DNA from: Anaerolineaceae bacterium
Lineage (GTDB): Bacteria > Chloroflexota > Anaerolineae > Anaerolineales > Anaerolineaceae
Direction: 5' to 3'
Assembly (NCBI GenBank): GCA_002702705.1
Contig: PABH01000063.1
Span: 40,730-104,729 of the forward strand
DNA: 64,000 bases
Under the pieces are notes generated by a model, which was given only the letters and a program-made list of their open reading frames with translations, made no database searches and was not told where the DNA came from. Below are positions 44,238-53,540 of this stretch, piece after piece (position 1 is the first letter of the stretch; every line of letters begins with the position of its first letter). Both the position numbers and the translations under genes were made by a program.

Positions 44238-45305
44238 ATGAGATTGGGTATTGAGGCAATTTACAATAGTAATAAATATATTACAGGTATAGAGCGTTAT
44301 CTTTTTCTAATGCTTGAAGCTTTGGGACAAGTTGATAATTCGATATTGGATGAAATAGTTCTGTTTGTGTCTCAACCTTTGGATGTGTCTGCTTCAGTAA
44401 ATGGCATCCGTATTTCACAAAAAATATCTGATGTTGAGACTCTTCCCATTCTGGTTACTAAAGAAAAACTTGGTTTGTTACATAGCACTTTTGTCCCTCC
44501 GATTGGGATCGCTGACGTTCCGATTTTATACACACTACATGATGTAGGACGATATTTGTTTCCTGAATTAATGCATCCAATAGTTAGAGATGTGCACATA
44601 CCTCAATTTAATTTGCTGTTAGAGCAAGAAAATGTGCGTTTACTAACAGTATCGAAAACATCGAAAAAAAATATTGAAAGTGTTTTAGGGCTCGCATCAG
44701 AAAAAATATCTATAGCAAAACTATTTGTTTCCAAAAACTTGACATCTCAAAAAAATAAGGCGCCTAATCTTAGGACACTGAAGAAATACAAAATTAAGCC
44801 CCCTTTTTTCTTGGCTGTCGGGTATTTTTCTCCGACAAAAAATGCTAGCCTTATCATTCGCGCACATCGAAAATATCAACTGATGTTAAAAAATAGTAAG
44901 TCTTTAGTAGTTGTTGGTCGAAGAGGATGGGACAAGGAGTTTGAAAGAGAATTGTTATTATCCAAGAATGTAATTAGGTTGGAAAATATTTCTGAAGAAG
45001 AGTTGGTGGATTTATATAAACTTAGCGATAAGTTTATTAGTGCTTCGTTGATAGAAGGATTCGGTCTGCCATTATTAGAATCTGCCTTTTTTGATTGCCC
45101 AGTGGTTTGTTCGGATATAGAAGTATATAAAGAGATTTTAGGTGATACTGGTTACTATTTTGAACCTCTTGATGAAGATTATTTGGCTCAATTAATGCTT
45201 TTACCTGCGAATCCTAGGTTACAAAATCACAAAATTTCGTCTTTTTCTGCAAAAGAAATGGGAAAAGAATTACTTTCAGCGTATACTTCTATTGTATTGA
45301 AGTAA
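44238..45305 (+). CDS. GT4 family glycosyltransferase
   Basis: This 355-residue GT-B protein has the N-terminal start MRLGIEAIYN and ITGIERYL. The C-terminal nucleotide-sugar site reads FLAVGYFSPTKNASLIIRA, then ASLIEGFGLPLLESAFFDCPVVCSD (in two parts: ASLIEGFGLPLLE, SAFFDCPVVCSD). AAAGG precedes the ATG. It closes the operon 12 bp after the peptidase gene. It may attach a sugar to the final product. The sugar and acceptor are unknown. Confidence 0.85.
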   Translation: MRLGIEAIYNSNKYITGIERYLFLMLEALGQVDNSILDEIVLFVSQPLDVSASVNGIRISQKISDVETLPILVTKEKLGLLHSTFVPPIGIADVPILYTLHDVGRYLFPELMHPIVRDVHIPQFNLLLEQENVRLLTVSKTSKKNIESVLGLASEKISIAKLFVSKNLTSQKNKAPNLRTLKKYKIKPPFFLAVGYFSPTKNASLIIRAHRKYQLMLKNSKSLVVVGRRGWDKEFERELLLSKNVIRLENISEEELVDLYKLSDKFISASLIEGFGLPLLESAFFDCPVVCSDIEVYKEILGDTGYYFEPLDEDYLAQLMLLPANPRLQNHKISSFSAKEMGKELLSAYTSIVLK

Positions 45306-45405
45306 TATAAACATTAATAAACTTAGTATTAAGAAATCTTTTTTTATTAATCTGAAATGTCCGTGAATTTTCATAAGGTTATTTCTCGAATCGAAGACAC
45401 AAAAA

Positions 45406-45699
45406 ATGATTATGAATGATATGCCGTTAGAACAATTATTATCGGAAACCGTTAAGCCAGAAATTTACTTCCGTGGACTGAGATATTTTCGTCGTGGTGC
45501 GGTTTATGACTTTAGTAAAACGGAGAACTTTATTTCTGCTAAAGTTGAAGGTGGATATGTAAGACCATATACTGTCAAGATAGATATAACCAATAATAAG
45601 GCTTATTGTAATTGCCCATTTGGTTTTACTGAGTGGTGCAAGCACATCGTGGCAGTAATAATTTACTTTTCAAACCACAAAAATTTGGGAAACAAATAG
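45406..45699 (+). CDS. SWIM zinc-finger protein
   Basis: This 97-residue protein ends with the SWIM motif CNCPFGFTEWCKH (CxC-x7-CxH), a zinc-binding fold that contacts DNA or protein. The first part (YFRGLRYFRRGAVYDF) is typical of bacterial SWIM proteins. It ends 3 bases before the trypsin/NB-ARC gene starts, so the two are coupled. It may be an accessory or regulatory subunit of the conflict protein. Confidence 0.8.
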   Translation: MIMNDMPLEQLLSETVKPEIYFRGLRYFRRGAVYDFSKTENFISAKVEGGYVRPYTVKIDITNNKAYCNCPFGFTEWCKHIVAVIIYFSNHKNLGNK

Positions 45700-45702
45700 G
45701 TT

Positions 45703-48700
45703 ATGGAATCTATCCAAAAATCTATTGTAAGAATTTGGGGAACATCTTCAATTACGGGTGGCGGATTTCTTGTTAGTGAAGATTATGTGGTTACTTGTGC
45801 CCATGTCATTATTACCGCGGTTCCCACTAACATTGATAAAGCATTGGTTGTCAATGTTGATTTTCCTTTCTTGGCTCCGTTATTAATTATAAGGGGAAAA
45901 ATACAAGAATTCTACCCATCTAAAGACGATGGGTCAGGGGATATAGCATTGATAAAACTAATAGACCCATTACCTAGGGGCGCTATTATTCCTCGATTTG
46001 CAAGTGTAAAAAAAATTTGGGGACATAATTTTCGATCTTTTGGCTTCCCCAAGAACTACAAAAATGGGGTTTATGTTTCTGGTAAAATCTTAGGGACCGA
46101 TGCCGCTGGATGGCTACAGATTGAAGATATTAAAGAGACTGGTTTTTTTCTAGAGCCTGGTTTTAGTGGGTGTCCGATATGGGATGAGGATCAAAAAGCC
46201 ATAATTGGTATGGCGGTTGCAGTAAGTAATGAAAAAAGCAAGAAGGTGGGTTTTGCCTTAACGATAGATACGATATCCATCATTTTGTCAAGCATCAAAA
46301 TTGAGACTTCCATTAGTAGTGAAATGTTTATGGTGGAAGATTTACCTAAAGATTATATTCCAAGAAAAAAAATTAGTGAACAAATATTGGAGTGCATATT
46401 AACACGAAATAATTCAAAGCAAACGATTGGATTAATCGGACCCGGTGGATATGGGAAAACACTATTGGCTCGAGCAGTTTGTCATGACTATAGGGTGGTT
46501 CAAGAATTTGTTGATGGGGTTTTTTGGATAACTTTAGGCCAAAATCCAGATTTAATAAAAAGTATTGAAAAATTAAAATTTTTACTTTCTGGGAACACCG
46601 GACACATAGTTGATATCGAAACTGCTACTTTTGAACTTTCCCGTATGCTTAAGAATAATAGGATTTTTTTGGTTATCGATGATGTGTGGCGCGAAAGTGA
46701 TATAAAGCCTTTCATGCAAGGAGGAGATAATTGTGTTCGTCTCATAACTACTAGGAATCGATCCTTGATTTCTAGTATTGCAGATAAAATAATCCATGTC
46801 GGTGCAATGACTAAAGATGAGGCAGTCGCTCTTTTATCAATATCTTTAACTTCTTTGGATTCAAATCATCTTATGATCTTATCTAAAAAGTTGGGTAGGT
46901 GGCCATTACTATTAAAGCTAGTCAATGCAACCATCAGAGAACACATAAATTATGGAAATAAAACGATTCTGCAAGCTTTAACTTATGTGAATTCATCACT
47001 AGAAAAAAAAGGGCTAATAGCATTTGATGAGCATAACTCAGAAGATCGAAGTCGTGCGGTGCAAAAGACTATTGGCTTGAGTCTCGCTCAATTGACTGAT
47101 TTAGAAAATATGCGTTTGTTAGAGCTTTCTATTTATCCGCCTGAACAAGATATTCCTTTAGGAACTATTTTTCGCCTTTGGAAGACTACATCAGGATTGG
47201 ATGAAACAGAATGCGATGAAATACTTCTTAAGTTTTTTAGATTATCCTTAATTGCCCATTTAGACTATGAGCAAAATAATGTGAGAATCCATGATGTAAT
47301 CCAAGAAATTCTATCTTATCAAGCTAAGTCAATTCTTACTAAAGTACATGAACAGTATCTTTTATCTTTTCAAATCGATGATTGGTCAAAGCTCGATATT
47401 ACAGAAGAATATATGTGGAGATGGTTAGGCTACCATCTTATTGCTGCGAAAAGGACTGAGGAATTCCGTGACCTTGTTAAAAACATATCATTTCTTGCAA
47501 AAAAGACGTTTATAAATGGTGTGTATTTGGCGCTAAAGGATATCGAATACATTAGTAATCATTACCCTGACGATCAAATACTGCGAGAAGAATTAAATAG
47601 TTATAGGAACTGTATGCACTTGCTCGCTAATTTAAATCGCCAAAAGGACATACATAATACTATTCGAAATCGATTTGTGGGTATAAGGAAATTACTACTC
47701 GAATCAGATAACTTGGTTGGTCCTTATTGGGAAACTGATGAACTATATCCTGACTCTCCTCATAATGCGCTTATAAGAACCATTAGAGGGCATGAGGGAG
47801 AAATATACTCGTGTGATATAGCATTTGATGGAAATTCGATAATTACTGCATCGTCTGATAAAACAATAAGACTCTGGGATTCTAGTTCAGGAGAACAACT
47901 CAGAAAATTTTCTGGGCACACTGATGATATATCATGTTGCTGTATAACTCCTAATAATAAATTGCTTTTTTCCGGTTCTTTTGATGGTTCTTTGATTTCC
48001 TGGGATGTCAAAACAGGGTTGCCTCTCCATACTTTCCTTGGTCATTCATCTGAAATTCTTGCTTGCATAACTGACCCAAAAAGTGAGTATCTAATATCAT
48101 GCTCAATGGATGGTCTAATCAAGATCTGGAATATTACCTCTGGTGATTGCTTGTATACTTTATCGGGTCACGAAGATGCTGTAAATGGTTGTTGTGTGAG
48201 CGATAAAAGCAATTTACTAATCAGTGTGTCAAGGGATAATACAGTTAGGATATGGAATTTATATTCATGGGATGCTTTGGCAACATTAAGGGGGCATACT
48301 GATTGGGTAAATGATTGCAAAGTTACACTGGATGGAGAAAAAATCATTACGGCTTCTCGTGATACTACAATCAGAGTATGGGATATTCAAGATGATTTTA
48401 AGTGTGTAGCGAAATTTGTTGGTCACACTAAAAATATCCAGGCATGCAATGTGGATTCTAGAAGTGAACGTATTGTTTCAGCTTCCTGGGATAAGACTGT
48501 TAGGGTTTGGGATATAAGGTCGAGAAAACAAATAATGTGTTTATATGGACATGATCATTGGGTGAATGATTGTATGTTTGACACAAGTGGTCAACTTGTT
48601 TTTTCTGTTAGTGATGATAGAAGCATAAAAATTTGGGATTTAAATACTGTTGAGAATCCTTCACAAGTGACTGAGACGGAAAGTGTTGGAACCTGTGCCA

Positions 48701-49521
48701 TAGCTAATCAGTCCCCTCTGATAGTTTATTCTGGTGTTAATGGCAGCATTACCGTTGTCGATATTTTTAAAAAAGATAGGGTTTGTTTCAAGGGACATAC
48801 AAAAATAGTTAATAAATGCATATTTTCTTTAGACGATACAAAAATCATCTCTGCATCTAACGATTGCAATTTAGGCGTTTGGGATGTGAGTACAACCCAA
48901 CTGATTTATCTTTATTCTGGACACAAAGCAGAAGTTACTTGTTGTGATATTGATGACCAAGGAATTGTGGCTTCTTGTTCAGTGGATAAATCGATTATTC
49001 TATGGGACTCAAATAATGGGATGACTTTACATGAATTAATAGGTCATACGGATGTAGTGAGATGTTGTTGCTATAGCAAGGATAAGAAATGGATTTTATC
49101 GGGCTCTGATGATAAAAGTTTAAGGTTATGGAGACGAGAACAAAATAAAGTGATAATTGAGAATATTTATAATCACAAATCTGCAGTATGGTCTTGTTGT
49201 TTTGATTCTGTTGGGCAAAAACTATTAGTAGCAGGAATGCGAGATGGTTCGATAGCAATATGGGATTTAGAAATCTCTTCCAAACCACGATTGTATTGGA
49301 AAGGGCATAATGATGGTGTGAGTGGTTGTGTATTTTCAGATGATGGAAAATATATTATAACAATTGCAGGTGATGGCGCGATTAAGATGTGGGATGTGAA
49401 AGATGGTAAATGCTTATTGGAAGAGTATGTTGATGGTCAAGTTTTTGCATGCGATATTCGTCAAGATATACTTGTTGTGGGTGGGAAAAGAGGACTGTAT
49501 AATTTTAAAATTATATATTAG
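45703..49521 (+). CDS. Trypsin-like protease fused to NB-ARC ATPase and 14 WD40 repeats
   Basis: The protein has 1272 residues. A trypsin fold occupies about 1-205 with His in VVTCAHVI, Asp in SGDIALIKL and Ser in PGFSGCP. The NB-ARC (AP-ATPase) domain follows with P-loop GPGGYGKTLLA (about 246), kinase-2 FLVIDDVW (about 323) and RLITTRNRS. A helical winged region leads to 14 WD40 blades from about 689 to the end, enough for two seven-blade propellers. Nearly every blade has a Cys after its GH dipeptide. It is a STAND-type conflict sensor: repeats sense, the ATPase oligomerises, the protease acts. Confidence 0.9.
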   Translation: MESIQKSIVRIWGTSSITGGGFLVSEDYVVTCAHVIITAVPTNIDKALVVNVDFPFLAPLLIIRGKIQEFYPSKDDGSGDIALIKLIDPLPRGAIIPRFASVKKIWGHNFRSFGFPKNYKNGVYVSGKILGTDAAGWLQIEDIKETGFFLEPGFSGCPIWDEDQKAIIGMAVAVSNEKSKKVGFALTIDTISIILSSIKIETSISSEMFMVEDLPKDYIPRKKISEQILECILTRNNSKQTIGLIGPGGYGKTLLARAVCHDYRVVQEFVDGVFWITLGQNPDLIKSIEKLKFLLSGNTGHIVDIETATFELSRMLKNNRIFLVIDDVWRESDIKPFMQGGDNCVRLITTRNRSLISSIADKIIHVGAMTKDEAVALLSISLTSLDSNHLMILSKKLGRWPLLLKLVNATIREHINYGNKTILQALTYVNSSLEKKGLIAFDEHNSEDRSRAVQKTIGLSLAQLTDLENMRLLELSIYPPEQDIPLGTIFRLWKTTSGLDETECDEILLKFFRLSLIAHLDYEQNNVRIHDVIQEILSYQAKSILTKVHEQYLLSFQIDDWSKLDITEEYMWRWLGYHLIAAKRTEEFRDLVKNISFLAKKTFINGVYLALKDIEYISNHYPDDQILREELNSYRNCMHLLANLNRQKDIHNTIRNRFVGIRKLLLESDNLVGPYWETDELYPDSPHNALIRTIRGHEGEIYSCDIAFDGNSIITASSDKTIRLWDSSSGEQLRKFSGHTDDISCCCITPNNKLLFSGSFDGSLISWDVKTGLPLHTFLGHSSEILACITDPKSEYLISCSMDGLIKIWNITSGDCLYTLSGHEDAVNGCCVSDKSNLLISVSRDNTVRIWNLYSWDALATLRGHTDWVNDCKVTLDGEKIITASRDTTIRVWDIQDDFKCVAKFVGHTKNIQACNVDSRSERIVSASWDKTVRVWDIRSRKQIMCLYGHDHWVNDCMFDTSGQLVFSVSDDRSIKIWDLNTVENPSQVTETESVGTCAIANQSPLIVYSGVNGSITVVDIFKKDRVCFKGHTKIVNKCIFSLDDTKIISASNDCNLGVWDVSTTQLIYLYSGHKAEVTCCDIDDQGIVASCSVDKSIILWDSNNGMTLHELIGHTDVVRCCCYSKDKKWILSGSDDKSLRLWRREQNKVIIENIYNHKSAVWSCCFDSVGQKLLVAGMRDGSIAIWDLEISSKPRLYWKGHNDGVSGCVFSDDGKYIITIAGDGAIKMWDVKDGKCLLEEYVDGQVFACDIRQDILVVGGKRGLYNFKIIY

Positions 49522-50185
49522 TGCGGTATTAACTTGAAATTTCTCAATAAGCTCACGATTACAACAACCACACCAAATAAAGGATGATTAAATTAGGAAT
49601 TTGAGCGTTATCTTAATCGGTGCTCAAATTCAATTCGCTTTTCGCCAGAATTTTTTTACGAAGATAAGCTAGATGTCTGTATTGTATCCATGAACACCTA
49701 GAAATTGTGAAATGGCTGTTGATCAAAGGTTGGAAGATTTGTCGATTACGGGCAAGATGGAATACATATTTATTATGTATAATTTGAAATCAACACCGAT
49801 AGATCTACTTCCGGAGTTTAAAATAATTTTTGAAAATATGTCGTAAAAAATTTTTAATTATCAAACCTGTCTGATAAAAATAACCAGGTTAATAAAACCT
49901 GTCGCTTTTTCAAAAAAAGTTATCCATTAATTGAGGTTTAAATTATTAAATGTTAACGTTTTGTTAAATATTTTGGAAAAATTCAAATTTATCGCCAATT
50001 TATGGTAAAATAACCCTAATTAACAATATAAAAAGCAATAAATAGTCAAAAAAATGCCGTCACGAACGGTGTTTGAGTTTTAAAATAGGTAATACTTAAG
50101 GGGGATAAAAAACCACACGAGCAAAATTTAAGCCTCAAGATTTATATCTTGCGGCTTGTTTTATTTTAATCATTTTGGAGGAGAT
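49522..50185. other. 660-bp regulatory-looking gap before the helicase gene
   Basis: No gene is supported. TGTTAAC (49951-49957) and TGTTAAA (49962-49968) repeat with an 11-bp period, like the site at 10132. At 50130-50156, AAGCCTCAAGAT and ATCTTGCGGCTT form a bulged stem followed by a T-rich stretch, a possible terminator or attenuator before the helicase gene. Confidence 0.5.
50130..50168 (+). terminator. Possible attenuator upstream of the helicase gene
   Basis: Stem AAGCC-CAAGAT with ATCTTG-GGCTT, loop TTAT, then TGTTTTATTTT. It lies 18 bases before the chosen start, so reading through it is required if transcription begins upstream. Confidence 0.45.
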
Positions 50186-52108
50186 ATGAAGAAAATATTT
50201 TTTCGCCGCGATGTCAATGTTACGATTCCAGGTATTGGACCTAACGAACCATTTATTTTTGGAATTAGTGAATCTGTGGTTAGTGAATTTGTGAAAGATT
50301 TGTCAATTTTTTACACTGCAACCTCAGTAATAGCGGATGATTTTTCAGATGATAGTTGTTTTTATAACAGTATTAATGAATCATTCGATTCTGTTGAAAA
50401 ACAAATGAAATCAATTCTGGACTTTCTGTTACCAGAAGATGTAGATTTTATTGAACAAAATACTTTTCCAATGCATAATCATTCTGGAAAAAAATGGGAC
50501 TTGCGAGAGGTGGATAGCTCTCCCATGATGCTTCTAGACAAACATGAAACATATAAGTTTTACGCAACCTTGCTGAGCTGTTATCGTCTTATGAGAGAAG
50601 TTTCCAATTTCGGATACATACAGGAAATCTTGAAAAGATTGACTTCCGAGATAAAGAAGCTAATTCACTTATTATGGTCTTATCATGCAAGATTTCAGAA
50701 TCTGCACAAAGAAAAAAAACGGCCTGGTACAAAAAACCAGGCCGTTTTTGATTTAAAGAAACGTGTTCAGTTTTATTTTGCAATGCCATTGGGAAAAGAA
50801 CAGGAAAAAGTTATATCGGAACTTATAGATTATTACTATGATAATACGCAGAAAATATTTATTTTGAGTGGGAGTGCTGGAACGGGGAAATCTGCATTAA
50901 TTTCAGCTTTCATTAAAGCAATTTTGGAAATTGATAAAAATGTATATTTAATGGCTTCTACAGGACGAGCTGCAATTCTGCTCTCTCAAAAGATTAGTCT
51001 TCCAGTTGAAACGGTTCACCATCGAATTTATTCCATTGAAGAAATTGTGGAAACCGGTCCAAAATTTTCCTTAAAAGCAAATCCAGATCGGAACTGCATT
51101 TATGTTGTTGATGAAAGCTCAATGATTCAGGCTGTTGGTGATGAAAAGTTAAATAAACAAAAAAAATACTTGCTTGATGATTTGCTTTCATATATTGGTC
51201 CACATAACAAGCTCTTATTAGTAGGTGATCCTTGTCAACTTCCACCTGTAGGTGAAAATTCTCCCATCCCTTTAGCGATGATAAATAAAACATATCTTGA
51301 TAAAGGGATACAAGTAAGTTCAGCAAGTTTGTCCAAAGTTTTTCGTCAAGATGAATCGGGTTTATTAAATTTTGCTCAAAAGGTACGTACAGAGATTAAG
51401 TTAGAAAACGCACTTCCGGACCTAAGGAGTTTTGAAAATGGTAAAGATATACAACTAACGAGTTTTCAAACCTTTCGTAAAGATCTGCTTCGAGCATATG
51501 ATGAATTTGGACTTAACGATTGTGTAGTGTTGTCTGGTTCAAACCAGAATGTTTTTGAATTAAACCGATTAATCAGAAATGAATTTTTGGCTATAAAGAA
51601 GGATGTAATTTGTGGTGATGATTTACTAGTTGTGGAAAATTCATATAACTGGGCTCCAAACAGTGCATTAATTGCTAATGGTCAATTAACAAAAGTAATC
51701 TCGTTAGGAGAAAAATGCAAGGTTGGCGATTATGGTTTCGTTCAAGCGGAAATGCAATATTTTTTGCCTGGCTTCGGAGATGTTACTTCGCCAGGGATTG
51801 CCCACTTAAATCTATTAAATAATGCTCAACGAAGCCTAACTCAAAAAGAAAAATCAATTTTGTTTCAATGTAGGATTAAAGAATATATTGGATATTCTTT
51901 AGCGGAGCAACAGATACTCCTTCGAAAAGACCCGTATATTAACGCACTGCAAGTTAAATACTCTTATGCAATGACTGTTCATAAGAGTCAAGGAGGACAA
52001 TGGCCGTGTGTTTTTATTGACCTTCGCTCATATTATCGGAACAAGAATTTAAATTGGCTTTACACGGCAATCACAAGAGCGAAGTCACGTGTATTTTTGA
52101 TTAACTAA
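50186..52108 (+). CDS. RecD/Pif1-like superfamily 1B helicase
   Basis: The ATG at 50186 has TTGGAGGAG upstream (640 residues). The first 190 residues are unassigned and include two helical stretches. The helicase follows: Walker A LSGSAGTGKSALI (about 230), VVDESSM, VGDPCQLPPVG, FRQDE, and the final motifs YAMTVHKSQGGQWP and YTAITRAKSRVFLI. It should unwind DNA 5' to 3'. A terminator-like perfect inverted repeat lies inside the gene between the N-terminal part and the helicase domain. It may serve element replication or transfer. Confidence 0.85.
   Translation: MKKIFFRRDVNVTIPGIGPNEPFIFGISESVVSEFVKDLSIFYTATSVIADDFSDDSCFYNSINESFDSVEKQMKSILDFLLPEDVDFIEQNTFPMHNHSGKKWDLREVDSSPMMLLDKHETYKFYATLLSCYRLMREVSNFGYIQEILKRLTSEIKKLIHLLWSYHARFQNLHKEKKRPGTKNQAVFDLKKRVQFYFAMPLGKEQEKVISELIDYYYDNTQKIFILSGSAGTGKSALISAFIKAILEIDKNVYLMASTGRAAILLSQKISLPVETVHHRIYSIEEIVETGPKFSLKANPDRNCIYVVDESSMIQAVGDEKLNKQKKYLLDDLLSYIGPHNKLLLVGDPCQLPPVGENSPIPLAMINKTYLDKGIQVSSASLSKVFRQDESGLLNFAQKVRTEIKLENALPDLRSFENGKDIQLTSFQTFRKDLLRAYDEFGLNDCVVLSGSNQNVFELNRLIRNEFLAIKKDVICGDDLLVVENSYNWAPNSALIANGQLTKVISLGEKCKVGDYGFVQAEMQYFLPGFGDVTSPGIAHLNLLNNAQRSLTQKEKSILFQCRIKEYIGYSLAEQQILLRKDPYINALQVKYSYAMTVHKSQGGQWPCVFIDLRSYYRNKNLNWLYTAITRAKSRVFLIN
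50715..50749 (+). terminator. Terminator-like inverted repeat inside the helicase gene
   Basis: AAAAACGGCCTGG and CCAGGCCGTTTTT form a perfect 13-bp stem around a 9-base loop. The five T at its end make a textbook intrinsic terminator in both directions, yet the reading frame passes through it (KKRPGTKNQAVF). Confidence 0.7.
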
Positions 52109-52226
52109 TTATTAAAAAACTTGAATTGGGGGAAATATCATAATGATCAAGTGTGCAAACAAGCCTTTTTGTTTTTTGGCTGGAAAAAAGGCTTTTTTCA
52201 TTGTATAGCGCATGACGTGAATCAAA

Positions 52227-52267
52227 GCATCAGGAATACCTGTGTGTTCCTGATGCGTATTTTTTTA
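52227..52267 (+). terminator. Intrinsic terminator downstream of the helicase gene
   Basis: GCATCAGGAA (52227-52236) and TTCCTGATGC (52247-52256) form a perfect 10-bp stem with a 10-base loop, followed by GTAT and a run of T. Confidence 0.85.
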
Positions 52268-52429
52268 TCTACTCCTGTTATAGGATCCGGCCAACCAGCG
52301 TTCGCTCACCTGGACAAAAAAAGAGCATTTGGGACCGAATGGTTCTTGCCTAAATTGGATTTAACTCAGACTGGCTTATTAAGGGAGTGGGTAAAAGGTT
52401 AGAAACAATACTAGTACAGAATCTAGATA

Positions 52430-52462
52430 AGGCATGATTATCCAGGTAGATTAATCATGCCT
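52430..52462. other. Perfect hairpin upstream of recombinase (first of two)
   Basis: AGGCATGATTA and TAATCATGCCT pair over 11 bp around an 11-base loop. No T-run follows, so it is not a plain terminator. Confidence 0.55.
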
Positions 52463-52486
52463 AGGTTTACCAAAATAGCCGGGTTG

Positions 52487-52516
52487 ACGTGGTAACGGGA
52501 GAAGCCGTTACCACGT
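52487..52516. other. Perfect hairpin upstream of recombinase (second of two)
   Basis: ACGTGGTAACGG and CCGTTACCACGT pair over 12 bp around the 6-base loop GAGAAG. It lies 25 bases after the first hairpin and 80 bases before the recombinase start. A recombination, replication or transfer site is possible. Confidence 0.55.
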
Positions 52517-52595
52517 AGATAGTAAAAATTGGTGTGGAAAAAAATTAGCAACTGGTTATACTCTTTGAAAAAATTAAATTGTGAGTAGGAAATAT

Positions 52596-53540
52596 ATGGG
52601 TAAAAAGAAATCTCCATTACAGCAATCACTAATTCTCTTTAAGAAAGGTGATGCTATAGGTGAATCGAGACAATTAGCAAAACAGGATGGATCGATTTCC
52701 TGGAAAATTTTCCATTCAACCACTTTTCAGGAATATGTTGGCAATTTTGCTCGAGTTTTAAAATATGTTAGGACAGAATTCAATATTGAGAATGCAAAGG
52801 ATGTGAAGCAAGAACATATTATTGCTTTTTTTAATTCTTTGAATGAAAGGGGACTTTCTCAATCTACAATTCAGAAATACCAAGCAGTTATTTCTAAGGC
52901 AGATTTGCTTGCGAAAAAAGCGGGCTGGAGACAGGAGAAGGACTTGTCCTGGGTTAAAGATGAACCGAAAGGTCCAAAATTACGGGAAAATCCAAAACCT
53001 TACACTTCTGAAGAAGCCACAGCGATAATTGCCGAATTAAAAAAATTTAGAGACCAACGTTTTTATACAATCGCACAAATTCAAAGGGGAGCAGGATTAA
53101 GAGTGATCGAGGCGATTTGTTTACGAGTTGTTGCAATTAATCAAAATGGAGATTTATTAAATCTTGAAGCTGCGGATGGGACAAAAAAAGGAAGGCCAAG
53201 AGAAGTTTTTGTTTTTGATCAACAAACAAAAGAAGTATCAACAAAATGGCGAAATGTTGCAAAAACATCTGGTAGGAAGAGATTATTTATAAATAGCTTA
53301 AAAGATAAAAATGCTTTGACTAGAGCTTATCAGAGAGCATTAAAAAAAGTCACAGAGAAATTAAATATTGATCACTCCAAAACGCACGATCTCAGGCGTA
53401 CTTTTGCAAAAGAAAGATTAACATATTATATCGAACGTGGTTATTCCAAAGAACATGCATTAAGCAAGCTTAGTGAAGATTTAGGACATGGTAGAAGTAG
53501 AATGGAAAGGGGATTACTTGCTAGTTATTTGAATGATTAA
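52596..53540 (+). CDS. Tyrosine recombinase/integrase, element type
   Basis: ATG 52596 with AGGA upstream gives 314 residues. A core-binding domain (about 35-125) precedes the catalytic domain: Arg in AGLRVIEA, basic KKGRPREV, HDLRRTF (His, Arg), LGHGRSRMER and a Tyr in LLASYL. It resembles integrases of integrative elements with phage-like C-termini more than XerC/D. Its end overlaps the converging XRE gene by 20 bp. Its partner site is unknown. Confidence 0.85.
   Translation: MGKKKSPLQQSLILFKKGDAIGESRQLAKQDGSISWKIFHSTTFQEYVGNFARVLKYVRTEFNIENAKDVKQEHIIAFFNSLNERGLSQSTIQKYQAVISKADLLAKKAGWRQEKDLSWVKDEPKGPKLRENPKPYTSEEATAIIAELKKFRDQRFYTIAQIQRGAGLRVIEAICLRVVAINQNGDLLNLEAADGTKKGRPREVFVFDQQTKEVSTKWRNVAKTSGRKRLFINSLKDKNALTRAYQRALKKVTEKLNIDHSKTHDLRRTFAKERLTYYIERGYSKEHALSKLSEDLGHGRSRMERGLLASYLND

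Larger units (their letters stand above)
52109..52595. other. Structured gap between helicase and recombinase
   Basis: No protein gene is supported. It holds a terminator (52227-52267) and two perfect hairpins (52430-52462 and 52487-52516). Confidence 0.65.

Noticed and set aside
52121..52402. Plus-strand 93-codon frame after the helicase gene
   Set aside because: It runs straight through a perfect intrinsic terminator and a second T-rich stem, and the peptide resembles no protein.
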